Position numbers and translations under genes: made by a program
Notes under the pieces: model-generated
What the model was told of the DNA's origin: nothing
Seen by the model: only the letters and a program-made list of their open reading frames with translations
Database searches by the model: none
Shown: positions 34,887 to 43,239 of the stretch, one piece after another
Position numbering within the stretch: the stretch's first letter is position 1
How the letters are laid out: every line of letters begins with the position of its first letter
NCBI GenBank assembly: GCA_031374935.1
Contig: JANMHB010000141.1
Coordinates: 1 to 64,000, forward strand
Direction of reading: 5' to 3'
Source of the DNA: JACMLX01 sp031374935
Lineage (GTDB): Bacteria; Gemmatimonadota; Gemmatimonadetes; Gemmatimonadales; Gemmatimonadaceae
DNA length: 64,000 bases

Positions 34887-35696
34887 ATGCATCTGACGCG
34901 CGCCCTCTGCGCCACCACCGCCCTCGCCACGGCACTCCTCGTCGCGCCGCTGCATGCGCAGACCGACGATGGCACCACCTTCCGCTGGTCAGGGCCCGTC
35001 CGCTCGGGGCATTTCATCCGGCTGCACAACATGAATGGCAACATCCGCATCGAACGCGGCACCGGCCGGCAAGTCGAGGTGGTGGCCGACCGGAAGGTGG
35101 AGCGTGGCGATCCGAAGACCGTGAGGTTCGATGTTCGGATGCGCCCCGACGGCGATGTGGTGATCTGTGCACTCTGGGGCAACGATCAGGAGTGCACCGA
35201 CGACGGCACGCGCGGCAGCTACAACTCGAACAGCTGGCGTCGAGACGTGGAGATCAGCGTCACCATGCGGGTGCTGGTGCCTGATGGCGTGAAGACGCTC
35301 GCGCGCAGCACCAATGGCAACGTCGACATTCAGGGGATGACCTCGGACGTCGATGCGTCCACCACCAACGGCAACGTCAACGTTCGCACCAGCGGTGGGT
35401 TGGTCAACGCCACCACCACCAACGGCAGCGTGACGGCCTCGCTTGGCAGCCTCACCGGTGATCAACCGATGCGATTCACCACCACCAACGGGTCGGTCAC
35501 CGTCTTCGCGCCGCCGACCTTGAATGCCGACCTCGAGATGTCGACCACCAATGGCGGCCTCGAGACCGATTTCCCGGTGACCGTCAGTGGCCGCAATGCA
35601 CGCAACTCCATTCGCGGCACACTGGGGCAGGGAGGCCGGTCGATCATCGTCCGCTCCACCAACGGCAACGTCGCCCTGAAGCGAAACGGGATCTGA
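34887..35696 (+). CDS. DUF4097 beta-helix-like exported protein
   Basis: The 269-residue protein has a Sec signal (LCATTALATALLVAPLHAQ) and a C-terminal array of STTNGNV-type repeats: RSTNGNVDIQG, STTNGNVNVRTSGG, TTTNGSVTASLG, TTNGSVTVFAPP, STTNGGLETD and RSTNGNVALKRNG. This is the pattern of DUF4097/GIN-like adhesin domains, which form a right-handed beta-helix. The function in bacteria is undefined. The ATG at 34887 starts the signal; an upstream in-frame TTG at 34869 is possible. It is adjacent to the next gene with no spacer. Confidence 0.85.
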   Translation: MHLTRALCATTALATALLVAPLHAQTDDGTTFRWSGPVRSGHFIRLHNMNGNIRIERGTGRQVEVVADRKVERGDPKTVRFDVRMRPDGDVVICALWGNDQECTDDGTRGSYNSNSWRRDVEISVTMRVLVPDGVKTLARSTNGNVDIQGMTSDVDASTTNGNVNVRTSGGLVNATTTNGSVTASLGSLTGDQPMRFTTTNGSVTVFAPPTLNADLEMSTTNGGLETDFPVTVSGRNARNSIRGTLGQGGRSIIVRSTNGNVALKRNGI

Positions 35697-36332
35697 TTGC
35701 CGACGGCACCGCGACGTGTGCCGGTGTCGACACCGGGGCGCATTTCAGGCGCCCCGGTGCCACCGCTGCTGCCGCCCGACCCCGCGGCGCCGATTCGCGC
35801 CGTGGTGGTCGGCGAAGCGCCAGGTCCGCGCGGCGCGGATCAATCCGGGATCCCGTTCTTTGGTGATCGCGCCGGCAGGCCGCTCTACGCCGCAATGTTC
35901 GACGCCGGTGTGCTCAGGTGGGTTGGTGATCCGGCAAGTGTGCCGTGGGATGGCGCGCGATTGATCCGCGCCGGCGTGCGCCCGGTCGTATCGCAGGTGC
36001 TGCTGACCAATGCGTTCGATCGCTGTCCGACCGATGACGGCACGAAGTTCCGCGCGCCCACGAAGGCGGAGCGCGAAAGTGCGGCGAACATCGCGCGATT
36101 GCGTGGCGACATCGCGCTTGCCGTCAGTCGTGGCGCGGATCGCATCTGCTGCCTGGGCAGGGTGGCGGCCAGTGTCGTGACGTTGCTCGACACCGGGCTC
36201 ACCGTGCACGCGCTGCCGCATCCGAGTGCGCAGGGATTGCTGACCTCCGCGCCGAACCGGGGGAAAGGGGCGCGGATGGCGGATCTGGAGGCGGCGTGGG
36301 TGCACAACCTGGCCGCACTGCTGCGCGGCTAG
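35697..36332 (+). CDS. Uracil-DNA glycosylase superfamily protein
   Basis: The 211-residue protein has the UDG-superfamily motif A, VVVGEAPGPRGADQSGIPFF, and motif B, HALPHPSAQGLL. A central TNAFDRCPTD segment resembles the LTNAxKC-type loop. The Cys ligands of the Fe-S cluster in family 4/5 enzymes are not evident; only RCP and CCLG cysteines are seen. It may be a cluster-free or SMUG-like member. The TTG at 35697 directly follows the DUF4097 stop; a GTG at 35718 is an alternative start. It would excise uracil from DNA if active. Confidence 0.75.
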   Translation: MPTAPRRVPVSTPGRISGAPVPPLLPPDPAAPIRAVVVGEAPGPRGADQSGIPFFGDRAGRPLYAAMFDAGVLRWVGDPASVPWDGARLIRAGVRPVVSQVLLTNAFDRCPTDDGTKFRAPTKAERESAANIARLRGDIALAVSRGADRICCLGRVAASVVTLLDTGLTVHALPHPSAQGLLTSAPNRGKGARMADLEAAWVHNLAALLRG

Positions 36333-36371
36333 TCGGAGCGCCTCGGCTCAGCAGCGGTTCGCGCGGCACCA

Positions 36372-36391
36372 CATCGCATCGCATCGCATCG
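36372..36391 (+). repeat. CATCG pentamer x4
   Basis: Four perfect tandem CATCG copies lie in the 72-base gap between the uracil-DNA-glycosylase-like stop and the convergent barrel gene. The unit is not a multiple of three and lies outside coding sequence. It is a possible slippage-prone simple repeat of no evident function. Confidence 0.8.
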
Positions 36392-36404
36392 TGCACCGCG
36401 TGCG

Positions 36405-37733
36405 TCACTGGTTCCCACCGAGGTTGAAGAAATCGAGCCGCGGGTTCACGACGCTGTTGTAAATCGAACCGAAGCTGTAGGACAGTCCGGTGAAGACGAA
36501 GATGTTGTAGTTGCTGGCCAGTGCGCGTTGCTGCGTCAGGATCTGCTCCGGTGTCTGCCCACGCGCCGACAGGAAGATCTGGTCCCGGATCAACGACGCG
36601 CCGCCGCCGATGTTGAACTGCAGGCCCCTGACCAGGTTGAGGCTCGTGTTGCCATTCAGGCTCAGGTTCCACTTGTTCACTTCCGGCAGATAGCTCGCGT
36701 ACCGGGTGGTGACGTTCACGCTGCCCCAGCTCTTCCTGAGGTCCGTGCCCACCACGAGTTCCTGCTGCGCGCGCCACTCCGTGGATCGGCCGAAGATCGT
36801 CCGCTCTTTCCAGCGAAAGTATCGCGGCCCGACACCGTACGAGATCGCGATCTGCTGACTGGTGGCCTGCTTCCAGGGAAATATGTTGTACTCGATCACG
36901 GGCGCCGCGCGCCACACCAGCCGCGTATTGGTGAACTCGCTGTACCCGATGTTCGTCAGTGCTCCGATCGATAGTCGCGAGGACAACGCCTTCACCCCGC
37001 GCACGAAGAACACGCCCTGCCGGATGGTGTTGGAGACGGTGGTCGAGTCGTCGATCTCGAACTTGCTGTACCGCGTGCTCTGGAAGACGCCAAACCGGAG
37101 TGCGTGCTGCTCGGTCACGCGGCGGATCCGGAAATCATTGAAGAGATTCGCTGAGGTCTGGCGGCTCTCCGTATTCATGAAGCCGTTCGCCTCCAACTGC
37201 AGCACGAAGAAATTCCACTTGTCCTTCACCGATTGCGGCGACGCCTGTGCCGCCCCCTTGGGCGCGTCGTACACCACCCGCAGCAGCTCCGCGGCCGACG
37301 TGGTGCGCACATACGGCACCAGCAGCAGCGTGAAGCCGCGGGCCAGCTTCCGCCGGATCCCATCCTCCGCCTCGTTCGGCAGGGTGTTGACCACCGACGT
37401 ATCCGCCCGGCCGGCAAACCGCCCGCGTCCCAGCGCCGTCGCCGTGTACTGGAAGGCGCCGCTGCCGGTCTGGATCGTCGTCACCAGCAGCTGCACATCC
37501 GCGAACAACCGGTCGCGGGTCCAGCTCACGTACGGCAGCTCGAGCACGAAAAAGTCCGTCGCGCACCCCTGATTCGTGTCGCCTCGACATTCAAGGAACA
37601 CCTTGATCGCATCCGCCCCCGATGGCGATACCGCGGGGGCCGGCACCGGCGTCTGGGCGGCGAGTGGGGCACCGGCGCAGAGCGCCAGCATCGCACCTGC
37701 CAGCGCGTGCCCGAGGATACGAGGAGCTGACAT
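36405..37733 (-). CDS. Predicted exported outer-membrane barrel protein
   Basis: The 442-residue protein has a Sec signal (ILGHALAGAMLALCAGAPLAAQ) and a proline-rich linker. A mature N-terminal soluble part (VFLECRGDTNQGCATDFFVLE) bears two cysteines that could pair. The C-terminal half has alternating strand-like stretches (RFGVFQSTRYSKFEID, SIGALTNIGYSEF, VTTRYASYL, NIFVFTGLSYSFGS) and ends near FFNLGG. The family is unknown to me, and similarity to DUF481-type or other barrels is only by pattern. The ATG at 37733 begins the signal; the frame reaches 37793. It is divergent from hldD. Confidence 0.65.
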   Translation of the reverse strand: MSAPRILGHALAGAMLALCAGAPLAAQTPVPAPAVSPSGADAIKVFLECRGDTNQGCATDFFVLELPYVSWTRDRLFADVQLLVTTIQTGSGAFQYTATALGRGRFAGRADTSVVNTLPNEAEDGIRRKLARGFTLLLVPYVRTTSAAELLRVVYDAPKGAAQASPQSVKDKWNFFVLQLEANGFMNTESRQTSANLFNDFRIRRVTEQHALRFGVFQSTRYSKFEIDDSTTVSNTIRQGVFFVRGVKALSSRLSIGALTNIGYSEFTNTRLVWRAAPVIEYNIFPWKQATSQQIAISYGVGPRYFRWKERTIFGRSTEWRAQQELVVGTDLRKSWGSVNVTTRYASYLPEVNKWNLSLNGNTSLNLVRGLQFNIGGGASLIRDQIFLSARGQTPEQILTQQRALASNYNIFVFTGLSYSFGSIYNSVVNPRLDFFNLGGNQ

Positions 37734-37853
37734 GCAGTCGGTCTCAGTGAGTGGGATGGGCACTGGTCGAGCGGCCCGATTCATCTGCCGCACGTCTACA
37801 CCGCAGCCTTAGATTCCTCCCACGACCAGAAGGTTTCCTCTGCCCCACGCCTC

Positions 37854-38852
37854 GTGTCCCGTCATCGCCTGATTGTTACCGGTGGAGCTGGCTTCATCGG
37901 CAGCGCCACCATCTGGCAACTCAACAAGCTGGGATACGATGACATCCTCGTCGTCGACGCCCTGCGCTCGGGCGACAAGTGGAAGAATCTGGTGGGTCTG
38001 CGCATCACCGATGCACTCCACAAGGACGACTTCCTCGCCACCCTGCGTCGCAACTCCGGCGCCTATCAGGCCGACACCGTCATCCACTTCGGCGCCTGTT
38101 CGGCGACGACCGAGCGCGACGCCGACTATTTGTTGCGAAACAATACCCATTACACCAGTGAGCTCTGCGAGTGGTCACTGGAGCGCCATGCGAGCTTCAT
38201 CTATGCCAGCAGCGCGGCCACCTACGGTGACGCGGCCGGCGGCTTCGATGACGATCCGACTCGGCTGGAATCGCTCGTGCCGCTCAACATGTACGGATTC
38301 TCGAAGCATCTCTTCGACCTGCATGCCGAACGTACCGGGCTGCTCGAGCACATCGTCGGCCTCAAGTTCTTCAATGTGTTCGGCCCCAACGAGTACCATA
38401 AGGGCGACATGATGAGCGTCGTCTGCAAGGCGCATCGGCAGATCGAACGGACCGGGACACTGGAGTTGTTCCAGTCACACCGCCCGGATGTCGCCCACGG
38501 GGAGCAGCAGCGTGACTTCGTCTACGTGAAGGACGCCGCGGCGGTCATCGCCTGGCTGGTGGCGGCACCGCAGGTACACGGCCTGTTCAATCTCGGCACC
38601 GGCAAGGCCCGCAGCTGGAACGCACTCGCAAACGCCGTCTTCGCGGCAATGAAACGCACGCCGGACATCCGCTACGTGCCAATGCCCGAAGCGATCCGGG
38701 ATCGATATCAGTACTTCACGCAGGCATCGATGGCACAACTCACCGCGGCCGGCTGTCCGGTGAAATTCACGCCGCTCGAGGATGCCGTGCATGACTACGT
38801 GACGCGCTACCTCGCCAGGGACGAAGCGACGCTCGGCATCGTCGGGGCCTGA
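37854..38852 (+). CDS. hldD: ADP-L-glycero-D-manno-heptose 6-epimerase
   Basis: HldD (RfaD) makes the L,D-heptose donor for the LPS inner core. The 332-residue protein has the NADP-binding start IVTGGAGFIGSA, the ACSATTERDADYLLRNN stretch typical of the family, the catalytic Tyr-x3-Lys in YGFSKHLFD and the VFGPNEYHKGDM motif. The start is a GTG at 37854, 11 bases before the glycine-rich loop; no ATG is near. It is cytoplasmic and appears as a single gene with a putative -10 TAGATT at 37810. This supports an LPS-bearing envelope. Confidence 0.94.
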   Translation: MSRHRLIVTGGAGFIGSATIWQLNKLGYDDILVVDALRSGDKWKNLVGLRITDALHKDDFLATLRRNSGAYQADTVIHFGACSATTERDADYLLRNNTHYTSELCEWSLERHASFIYASSAATYGDAAGGFDDDPTRLESLVPLNMYGFSKHLFDLHAERTGLLEHIVGLKFFNVFGPNEYHKGDMMSVVCKAHRQIERTGTLELFQSHRPDVAHGEQQRDFVYVKDAAAVIAWLVAAPQVHGLFNLGTGKARSWNALANAVFAAMKRTPDIRYVPMPEAIRDRYQYFTQASMAQLTAAGCPVKFTPLEDAVHDYVTRYLARDEATLGIVGA

Positions 38853-38877
38853 GCCGCGCCGCAGGGCGTCGCGATGA

Positions 38878-38902
38878 GTCCCCCGCCGACGGTGCGGGGG
38901 AC
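38878..38902. terminator. Hairpin between convergent genes
   Basis: A perfect nine-base-pair stem, GTCCCCCGC (38878-38886) with GCGGGGGAC (38894-38902), has a seven-base loop. It follows hldD by 25 bases and precedes the reverse-strand stop by five bases. No T-run follows, so factor-dependent or bidirectional termination is only suggested. Confidence 0.45.
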
Positions 38903-38907
38903 CGCGC

Positions 38908-39408
38908 TCAGTCGTCGAACGGCTGGAGGCGCACCAGTTGTGGCATCAGCGCATCGAGCATTCCTGCTCCCGACGCTGCCACGGCGGCCCGCAGCACGGC
39001 CAGCTCTTCCTCGGCAAACTCGCTGGCAGTGATCGCGAAACAATCGCGAAACAGCGAATCCGGAAGCCCGGCGCGTACGGGCAGCGCGCCGCCCGCGCGA
39101 TCCCAATAGATGTCGAAATCGAAGGTCCATGGCCCGATCGTCAGGCGCAGCAGCACGCGATCCGAATCGCAGTCCTGATAGAGCTCGCCCCGGTGCAGCA
39201 TCTGCTGCACCCACAGCGCCGCCAGACGACCGTGATCACCCGGGCCTGGGAATAGTGTGTCCGACGCCTCGCGCAGGTGCCAGCCGTAGCGCCGACCGAA
39301 GGTCAGGCGAACGTCGGTACTCTCGTCATTCAGCTCGTCGAGTGGCCACATCAGGGTTTGTGGGTTGAGTTGGAGCAAGATTCTCCACTGTGTACCACCA
39401 TCGTGCAA
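38908..39408 (-). CDS. Hypothetical protein
   Basis: This frame encodes up to 166 soluble residues with no signal. Segments are LTIGPWTFDFDIYWDRAG, DHGRLAALWVQQMLHRGELY and AITASEFAEEELAVLRAAV; I recognise no family. The start is uncertain: TTG at 39408 gives 166 residues and ATG at 39351 gives 147. It sits convergent to hldD and divergent from the NamZ gene. It may be a real gene because the reverse frame has balanced amino acids, but support is weak. Confidence 0.5.
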   Translation of the reverse strand: MHDGGTQWRILLQLNPQTLMWPLDELNDESTDVRLTFGRRYGWHLREASDTLFPGPGDHGRLAALWVQQMLHRGELYQDCDSDRVLLRLTIGPWTFDFDIYWDRAGGALPVRAGLPDSLFRDCFAITASEFAEEELAVLRAAVAASGAGMLDALMPQLVRLQPFDD

Positions 39409-39700
39409 TGGGGCACGGCGCCGCGACGCAGCCGGCTCGGCGCAGTGCGCCGAAAAACCGCGAGGCGTTTCAGGTGGTAAGTGATTGATGTTCAGAAAGT
39501 TACGGGCTTTCTCCCGCGGAGGTTCGCCCCGCCGTCAGGGCGCAGGATGTGACCACTCGCCGGGAATCTTTGTGCGGAGATCTGCTTTGCCAAGTCGGCC
39601 CAGTCTCGAGCAGCGTCCGTCGCTGGAGCTGCAGCCGACTCGAGACGCGAGGTCCGAGCACCCTTGCGCAGCGCGACGGAGTGCCACACCGTCCCCGCCC
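39409..39700. other. Divergent intergenic region, no gene seen
   Basis: These 292 bases lie between the divergent starts of a hypothetical protein and the NamZ-like gene. The forward frame of the latter extends through part of it, but that portion is Arg/Pro-rich and precedes the signal peptide, so I do not count it as coding. No promoter hexamers, RNA motif or strong repeat could be assigned. Confidence 0.5.
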
Positions 39701-40996
39701 ATGATGCCTCCACTGTCACGTCGTCTCGTCGTCGGCCTCGTCTTCGGCGCCGTCGCACAACTCAGCGCGCACGCGCAGGAGGGCCGCAGCGCGCCGGTCG
39801 CTGCCGCCTCACCGCCCGGCGCGCGACTGCCAGCGCCGGCCGCAGTCGTGCCAGGCATCACCATCCTGGTTCGCGACTCGTTGCATCTGCTGGCGGGAAA
39901 GCGCGTCGGCCTGATCACGAACCACACCGGCCGTGACGCCGCCGGAATCAGCAGCATCGATCTCCTCGCGAGGGCGCCCGGCGTGCGACTGGTCGCACTC
40001 TTCGGCCCGGAACATGGCCTTCGTGGTCTGGCGCAAGCCGGCGAACATGTGGCCTCGTCGGTAGACAGCGCCACTGGCGTCCCGATCTACTCGCTCTACG
40101 GAAGTACCCGGGTCCCGACGCCCGAGATGCTCGGCCGGATCGACGTGCTGGTGTACGACATTCAGGATGTGGGTTCACGCACCTACACCTACGCCTGGAC
40201 GATGGCGCTGTCGGCAAACGCGGCCGGCAAGGCGGGCATCCCGTTCATCGTCTGCGACCGACCGGTTCCGGTACGAGGTGATGTGGTGCAGGGCTCCGTC
40301 CTCGACACCGCCTTTCGATCCTTCGTGGGCCAGTATCCCGTCGCGCTCCGGTATGGACTCACGGCCGGTGAGTTGCTCAGGCATCTGGTGCGCACTCGGC
40401 AGGTGACGGCCAACGTGACCGTCGTGCCGATGCAGGGGTGGCGGCGCGCGATGTGGTACGACGAGACGGGCCTACCATGGATCGTGCCATCACCCAACCT
40501 GCGCACACTCGATGCGGCGCTGCTGTACACCGGCACGGTCTTCGTCGAAGGCACCAACATGAGCGAAGGCCGTGGCACCGACGCCCCGTTCCAGCTGGTG
40601 GGGGCACCCTGGCTCACCGATGCCGCTGCCATCGCACGCGCGCTCTCCGCACATCCAGCGATGACCGGCGTTCGGATCGACGCCGTCACGCGCACGGTTG
40701 CGGCAGGACAGAAGCACGCGGGCCTCACCATCCCGATGATCCGCCTCACCGTCACCGATCGCAACGCGGTCGATCCGGTGCGCGTCGGGCTGGTGTTGCT
40801 CTCGGTCATCAAGCGGCGGCACCCCGCAGAGCTGGTGCTGCGGAACCAATTCATGGATCAGCTGGCCGGCGATGCGGGGGTGCGGCTCGCACTCGAGGCG
40901 AACTCGCTGGATCGGATGATCTCCGTGCACAACGCGTGGCAGTTGGCCGCGAGAAGATTTGCCGACCAGACCCGCGTCGATCAGCTGTATCGCTGA
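39701..40996 (+). CDS. namZ: DUF1343 exo-beta-N-acetylmuramidase (NamZ family)
   Basis: The 431-residue exported protein (signal LVVGLVFGAVAQLSAHAQ) has the DUF1343/GH171 fingerprint: GLITNHTGRDAAGISSIDLL, FGPEHGLRG, VYDIQDVGSRTYTYAWTM, CDRPVPVRGDVVQG and VFVEGTNMSEGRGTDAPFQL. The founding NamZ releases terminal MurNAc from peptidoglycan fragments, supporting muropeptide salvage. The second ATG at 39704 could also be used. It stands alone, with a DUF411 gene converging 12 bases downstream. Confidence 0.9.
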   Translation: MMPPLSRRLVVGLVFGAVAQLSAHAQEGRSAPVAAASPPGARLPAPAAVVPGITILVRDSLHLLAGKRVGLITNHTGRDAAGISSIDLLARAPGVRLVALFGPEHGLRGLAQAGEHVASSVDSATGVPIYSLYGSTRVPTPEMLGRIDVLVYDIQDVGSRTYTYAWTMALSANAAGKAGIPFIVCDRPVPVRGDVVQGSVLDTAFRSFVGQYPVALRYGLTAGELLRHLVRTRQVTANVTVVPMQGWRRAMWYDETGLPWIVPSPNLRTLDAALLYTGTVFVEGTNMSEGRGTDAPFQLVGAPWLTDAAAIARALSAHPAMTGVRIDAVTRTVAAGQKHAGLTIPMIRLTVTDRNAVDPVRVGLVLLSVIKRRHPAELVLRNQFMDQLAGDAGVRLALEANSLDRMISVHNAWQLAARRFADQTRVDQLYR

Positions 40997-41007
40997 TCGG
41001 GCAGCAG

Positions 41008-41499
41008 TCAGGCCTGCGCGCGGCCCATGCGCGTGGCGTACACCGACTGCCGCTGATCACGACCCAGCGCGATCACGTCGTATCGCTCCGGGTTCGGCAT
41101 CTCCATGCCGGGTGATCCGGCGGGCATTCCCGGCACGAAGAGACCCACCAGCGCCGGCCGCTCGCGCAGCACCTTCTGGACCAGATCGGGCGGCACATGC
41201 CCTTCGAAGAGATACCCCGCCACGACACCGGTATGGCACGACGCGAGCGCAGCCGGTACGCCGAGTGATCCCTTCACCGCCGTCAGGTTCGCCGTGTCGC
41301 GCACGTCGATCTGGAAGCCCGCCTTCCGCATGGCGTCGTTCCACGCCGTGCAACAGCCGCAGTTCGGGTCTTTGTAGACGGTGATGCGCGTGGCTGGCGG
41401 CAGGGCGGCAGCGGATGCGCTGGCCGCGGTGACGGCGCCGGCGACGGCGACGGCTGCCGCCTGGATCAGGAACGCTCGACGGTTGATCGACTCAGACAT
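41008..41499 (-). CDS. DUF411 metal-binding protein, Tat signal
   Basis: The 163-residue protein has a twin-arginine signal, INRRAFLIQAAAVAVAGAV, and the DUF411 motif VYKDPNCGCCTAW (Cys47, Cys49, Cys50), then a CHTGVVAGYLFEGHVPPDLV segment and a conserved PGMPAGSPGMEMP tail. Such proteins are often encoded near copper resistance genes and are proposed to bind copper; no partner is present here. The Tat signal implies export after folding. Confidence 0.88.
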   Translation of the reverse strand: MSESINRRAFLIQAAAVAVAGAVTAASASAAALPPATRITVYKDPNCGCCTAWNDAMRKAGFQIDVRDTANLTAVKGSLGVPAALASCHTGVVAGYLFEGHVPPDLVQKVLRERPALVGLFVPGMPAGSPGMEMPNPERYDVIALGRDQRQSVYATRMGRAQA

Positions 41500-41525
41500 A
41501 CCCCAACATAGCTAATCTTCAGTCC

Positions 41526-42818
41526 ATGGCCATCATCGAAGCCTCGATCCCGCTCTTCTTCCTGCTGATCCTCGTGGAGCTCGTGGTCGCCCATCGGCGC
41601 CAGGAGTCGGTCTATCGGCTCAACGATTCGATCAGCGACCTGTCGTGCGGCATTCTCAGCCAGCTGCTCGGCATTTTCACCAAGCTGATCGTGCTCGGTG
41701 TGTACGCCTGGTGCGTCAACCATCTCTCACTCCAGCAGCTTGGCCTGGTGCCGATCTGGATCGATCGGGTGCCGTTCGGCGAAAGCGCCGTGCCCGGGCT
41801 CTGGGGCATCGACTGGGCCGCGTGGAGCGTGTGGCTGCTGGCGTTCCTGCTGGTCGATCTCGCCTACTACTTCCTGCACCGCTACTCGCACACCATCCAC
41901 GTGCTGTGGGCTGGCCACGTGGTGCATCATTCGAGTGAGGAGTACAACCTCACTGTTGCACTCCGGCAAAGCGCACTCCACGGCTTGTTCAGCTGGGTGT
42001 TCTTCGTGCCGCTGGCGATCATCGGACTGCCCTGGGTGTTGTTCGCGGCCTGCTACGCGCTGAACCTGGTCTACCAGTTCTGGATTCACACCCGCGAGAT
42101 CGACAAGCTCCCGCTCGGCCTCGAGTGGTGGCTCAATACGCCGTCACACCACCGCGTGCATCATGGCGTGAATCCGCAGTATCAGGACAGGAATTACGCC
42201 GGTGCCCTGATCATCTGGGACCGGATGTTCGGCACATTCGAGCCCGAGGTCGAGCCGGTCGTCTACGGCATCACCACGCCGCTCGCGAGCTGGAATCCGG
42301 TCTGGGCAAACGTGCATGTCTTCGCCAGCATCGTGCGCAACGCGTGGAACACGCGGCGCCTGTCGGACAAGTGGCGCGTCGTGTTCGGGCATCCCGGTTT
42401 CATCCCTGCCGACCTCGCGACGTCAGGCGCGACGCCGAAGATGGCATGGCCGATGCACGCGCCGCAGTTCGATCCGGTGGTGCCGCGCGCACAGCAGCGA
42501 TATGCGGCCGCGCAGTTCGTCACGATCCTGGTGGCGGCGTATCTCACCCTGGTGAACGCCGCTGCCCTGGCAGCACACGAAGTGGCGGCGATGCTGTTCT
42601 TCGTCACACTCGGCCTCGCCAACGTCGGCGGGCTGTTCGAAGGGCGACGCTGGGTGTTCCCGATCGAGTTCGCCCGGCTGGCGACGATCGCGTCAGCGGC
42701 GGTCGTCTTCCTGCTGCAAGCTCAACATGCCGTGCTCGCCGGTACCGTGCTGTTCGCGAGTCTGTCGTCGATGCTGTGGTGCGCACGGTTGCGTGCCGTC
42801 GCGCTGCGCGCCGGCTGA
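41526..42818 (+). CDS. Sterol desaturase / fatty acid hydroxylase family membrane protein
   Basis: The 430-residue integral membrane protein has the di-iron His boxes of the family: HRYSH (118-122), HVVHH (131-135) and HHRVHH (208-213). About four to five transmembrane helices surround them, and two or three extra hydrophobic segments follow in the C-terminal third. Members hydroxylate or desaturate sterols, carotenoids or fatty acids using oxygen. No specific lipid can be inferred, although a carotenoid-type glycosyltransferase is encoded close by. It starts 26 bases from the divergent DUF411 start and ends convergent with crcB. Confidence 0.9.
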   Translation: MAIIEASIPLFFLLILVELVVAHRRQESVYRLNDSISDLSCGILSQLLGIFTKLIVLGVYAWCVNHLSLQQLGLVPIWIDRVPFGESAVPGLWGIDWAAWSVWLLAFLLVDLAYYFLHRYSHTIHVLWAGHVVHHSSEEYNLTVALRQSALHGLFSWVFFVPLAIIGLPWVLFAACYALNLVYQFWIHTREIDKLPLGLEWWLNTPSHHRVHHGVNPQYQDRNYAGALIIWDRMFGTFEPEVEPVVYGITTPLASWNPVWANVHVFASIVRNAWNTRRLSDKWRVVFGHPGFIPADLATSGATPKMAWPMHAPQFDPVVPRAQQRYAAAQFVTILVAAYLTLVNAAALAAHEVAAMLFFVTLGLANVGGLFEGRRWVFPIEFARLATIASAAVVFLLQAQHAVLAGTVLFASLSSMLWCARLRAVALRAG

Positions 42819-42852
42819 TCGCGCACCACAGTGCGACGCGGGCATCTCTCAG

Positions 42853-43239
42853 CTATTTCCCCAACGCCCGCCCAACCGCCAATCCCGCCAGCATCGCGCC
42901 TACGCCAAGCAGCAGGCTCGCCATGACATAGGTGGTCACCATCGCCGAGCGACCGCGCTCGAGGCCATCGATGATGTCCATCGAAAAGGCCGAGAAGGTC
43001 GTGAAGCCCCCGCACAGGCCGGTCGTGATCAGCAGCCGCGTCATGTCACTCATGCCGCCGTTCAGACCGTAGCGCACCGCCACGCCGAAGACGAAGCTGC
43101 CGATCACATTCACCGCCAGTACCCCCGCCGGAAACGACGAGGTGATGCGCGTGTCAGTGAATGACACCAGCAGCATCCGCAGCACGCCCCCAACCGCGCT
43201 GCCGCCCGCGACGGCCAGCACCGCATTCCATCCCGGCAT
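42853..43239 (-). CDS. crcB: Fluoride ion transporter CrcB/Fluc
   Basis: The 128-residue protein has four hydrophobic segments. It has the N-terminal GGSAVGGVLRMLL, the central NVIGSFVFGVAVRYGL and the hallmark GLCGGFTTFSAFS. The Fluc channel is a dual-topology dimer that expels fluoride. The ATG overlaps the stop of the upstream glycosyltransferase (ATGA, 43236-43239), so the two are likely cotranscribed. No fluoride riboswitch sequence was found in the leader of that operon. Only one CrcB copy is present, as expected for a homodimeric form. Confidence 0.9.
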   Translation of the reverse strand: MPGWNAVLAVAGGSAVGGVLRMLLVSFTDTRITSSFPAGVLAVNVIGSFVFGVAVRYGLNGGMSDMTRLLITTGLCGGFTTFSAFSMDIIDGLERGRSAMVTTYVMASLLLGVGAMLAGLAVGRALGK

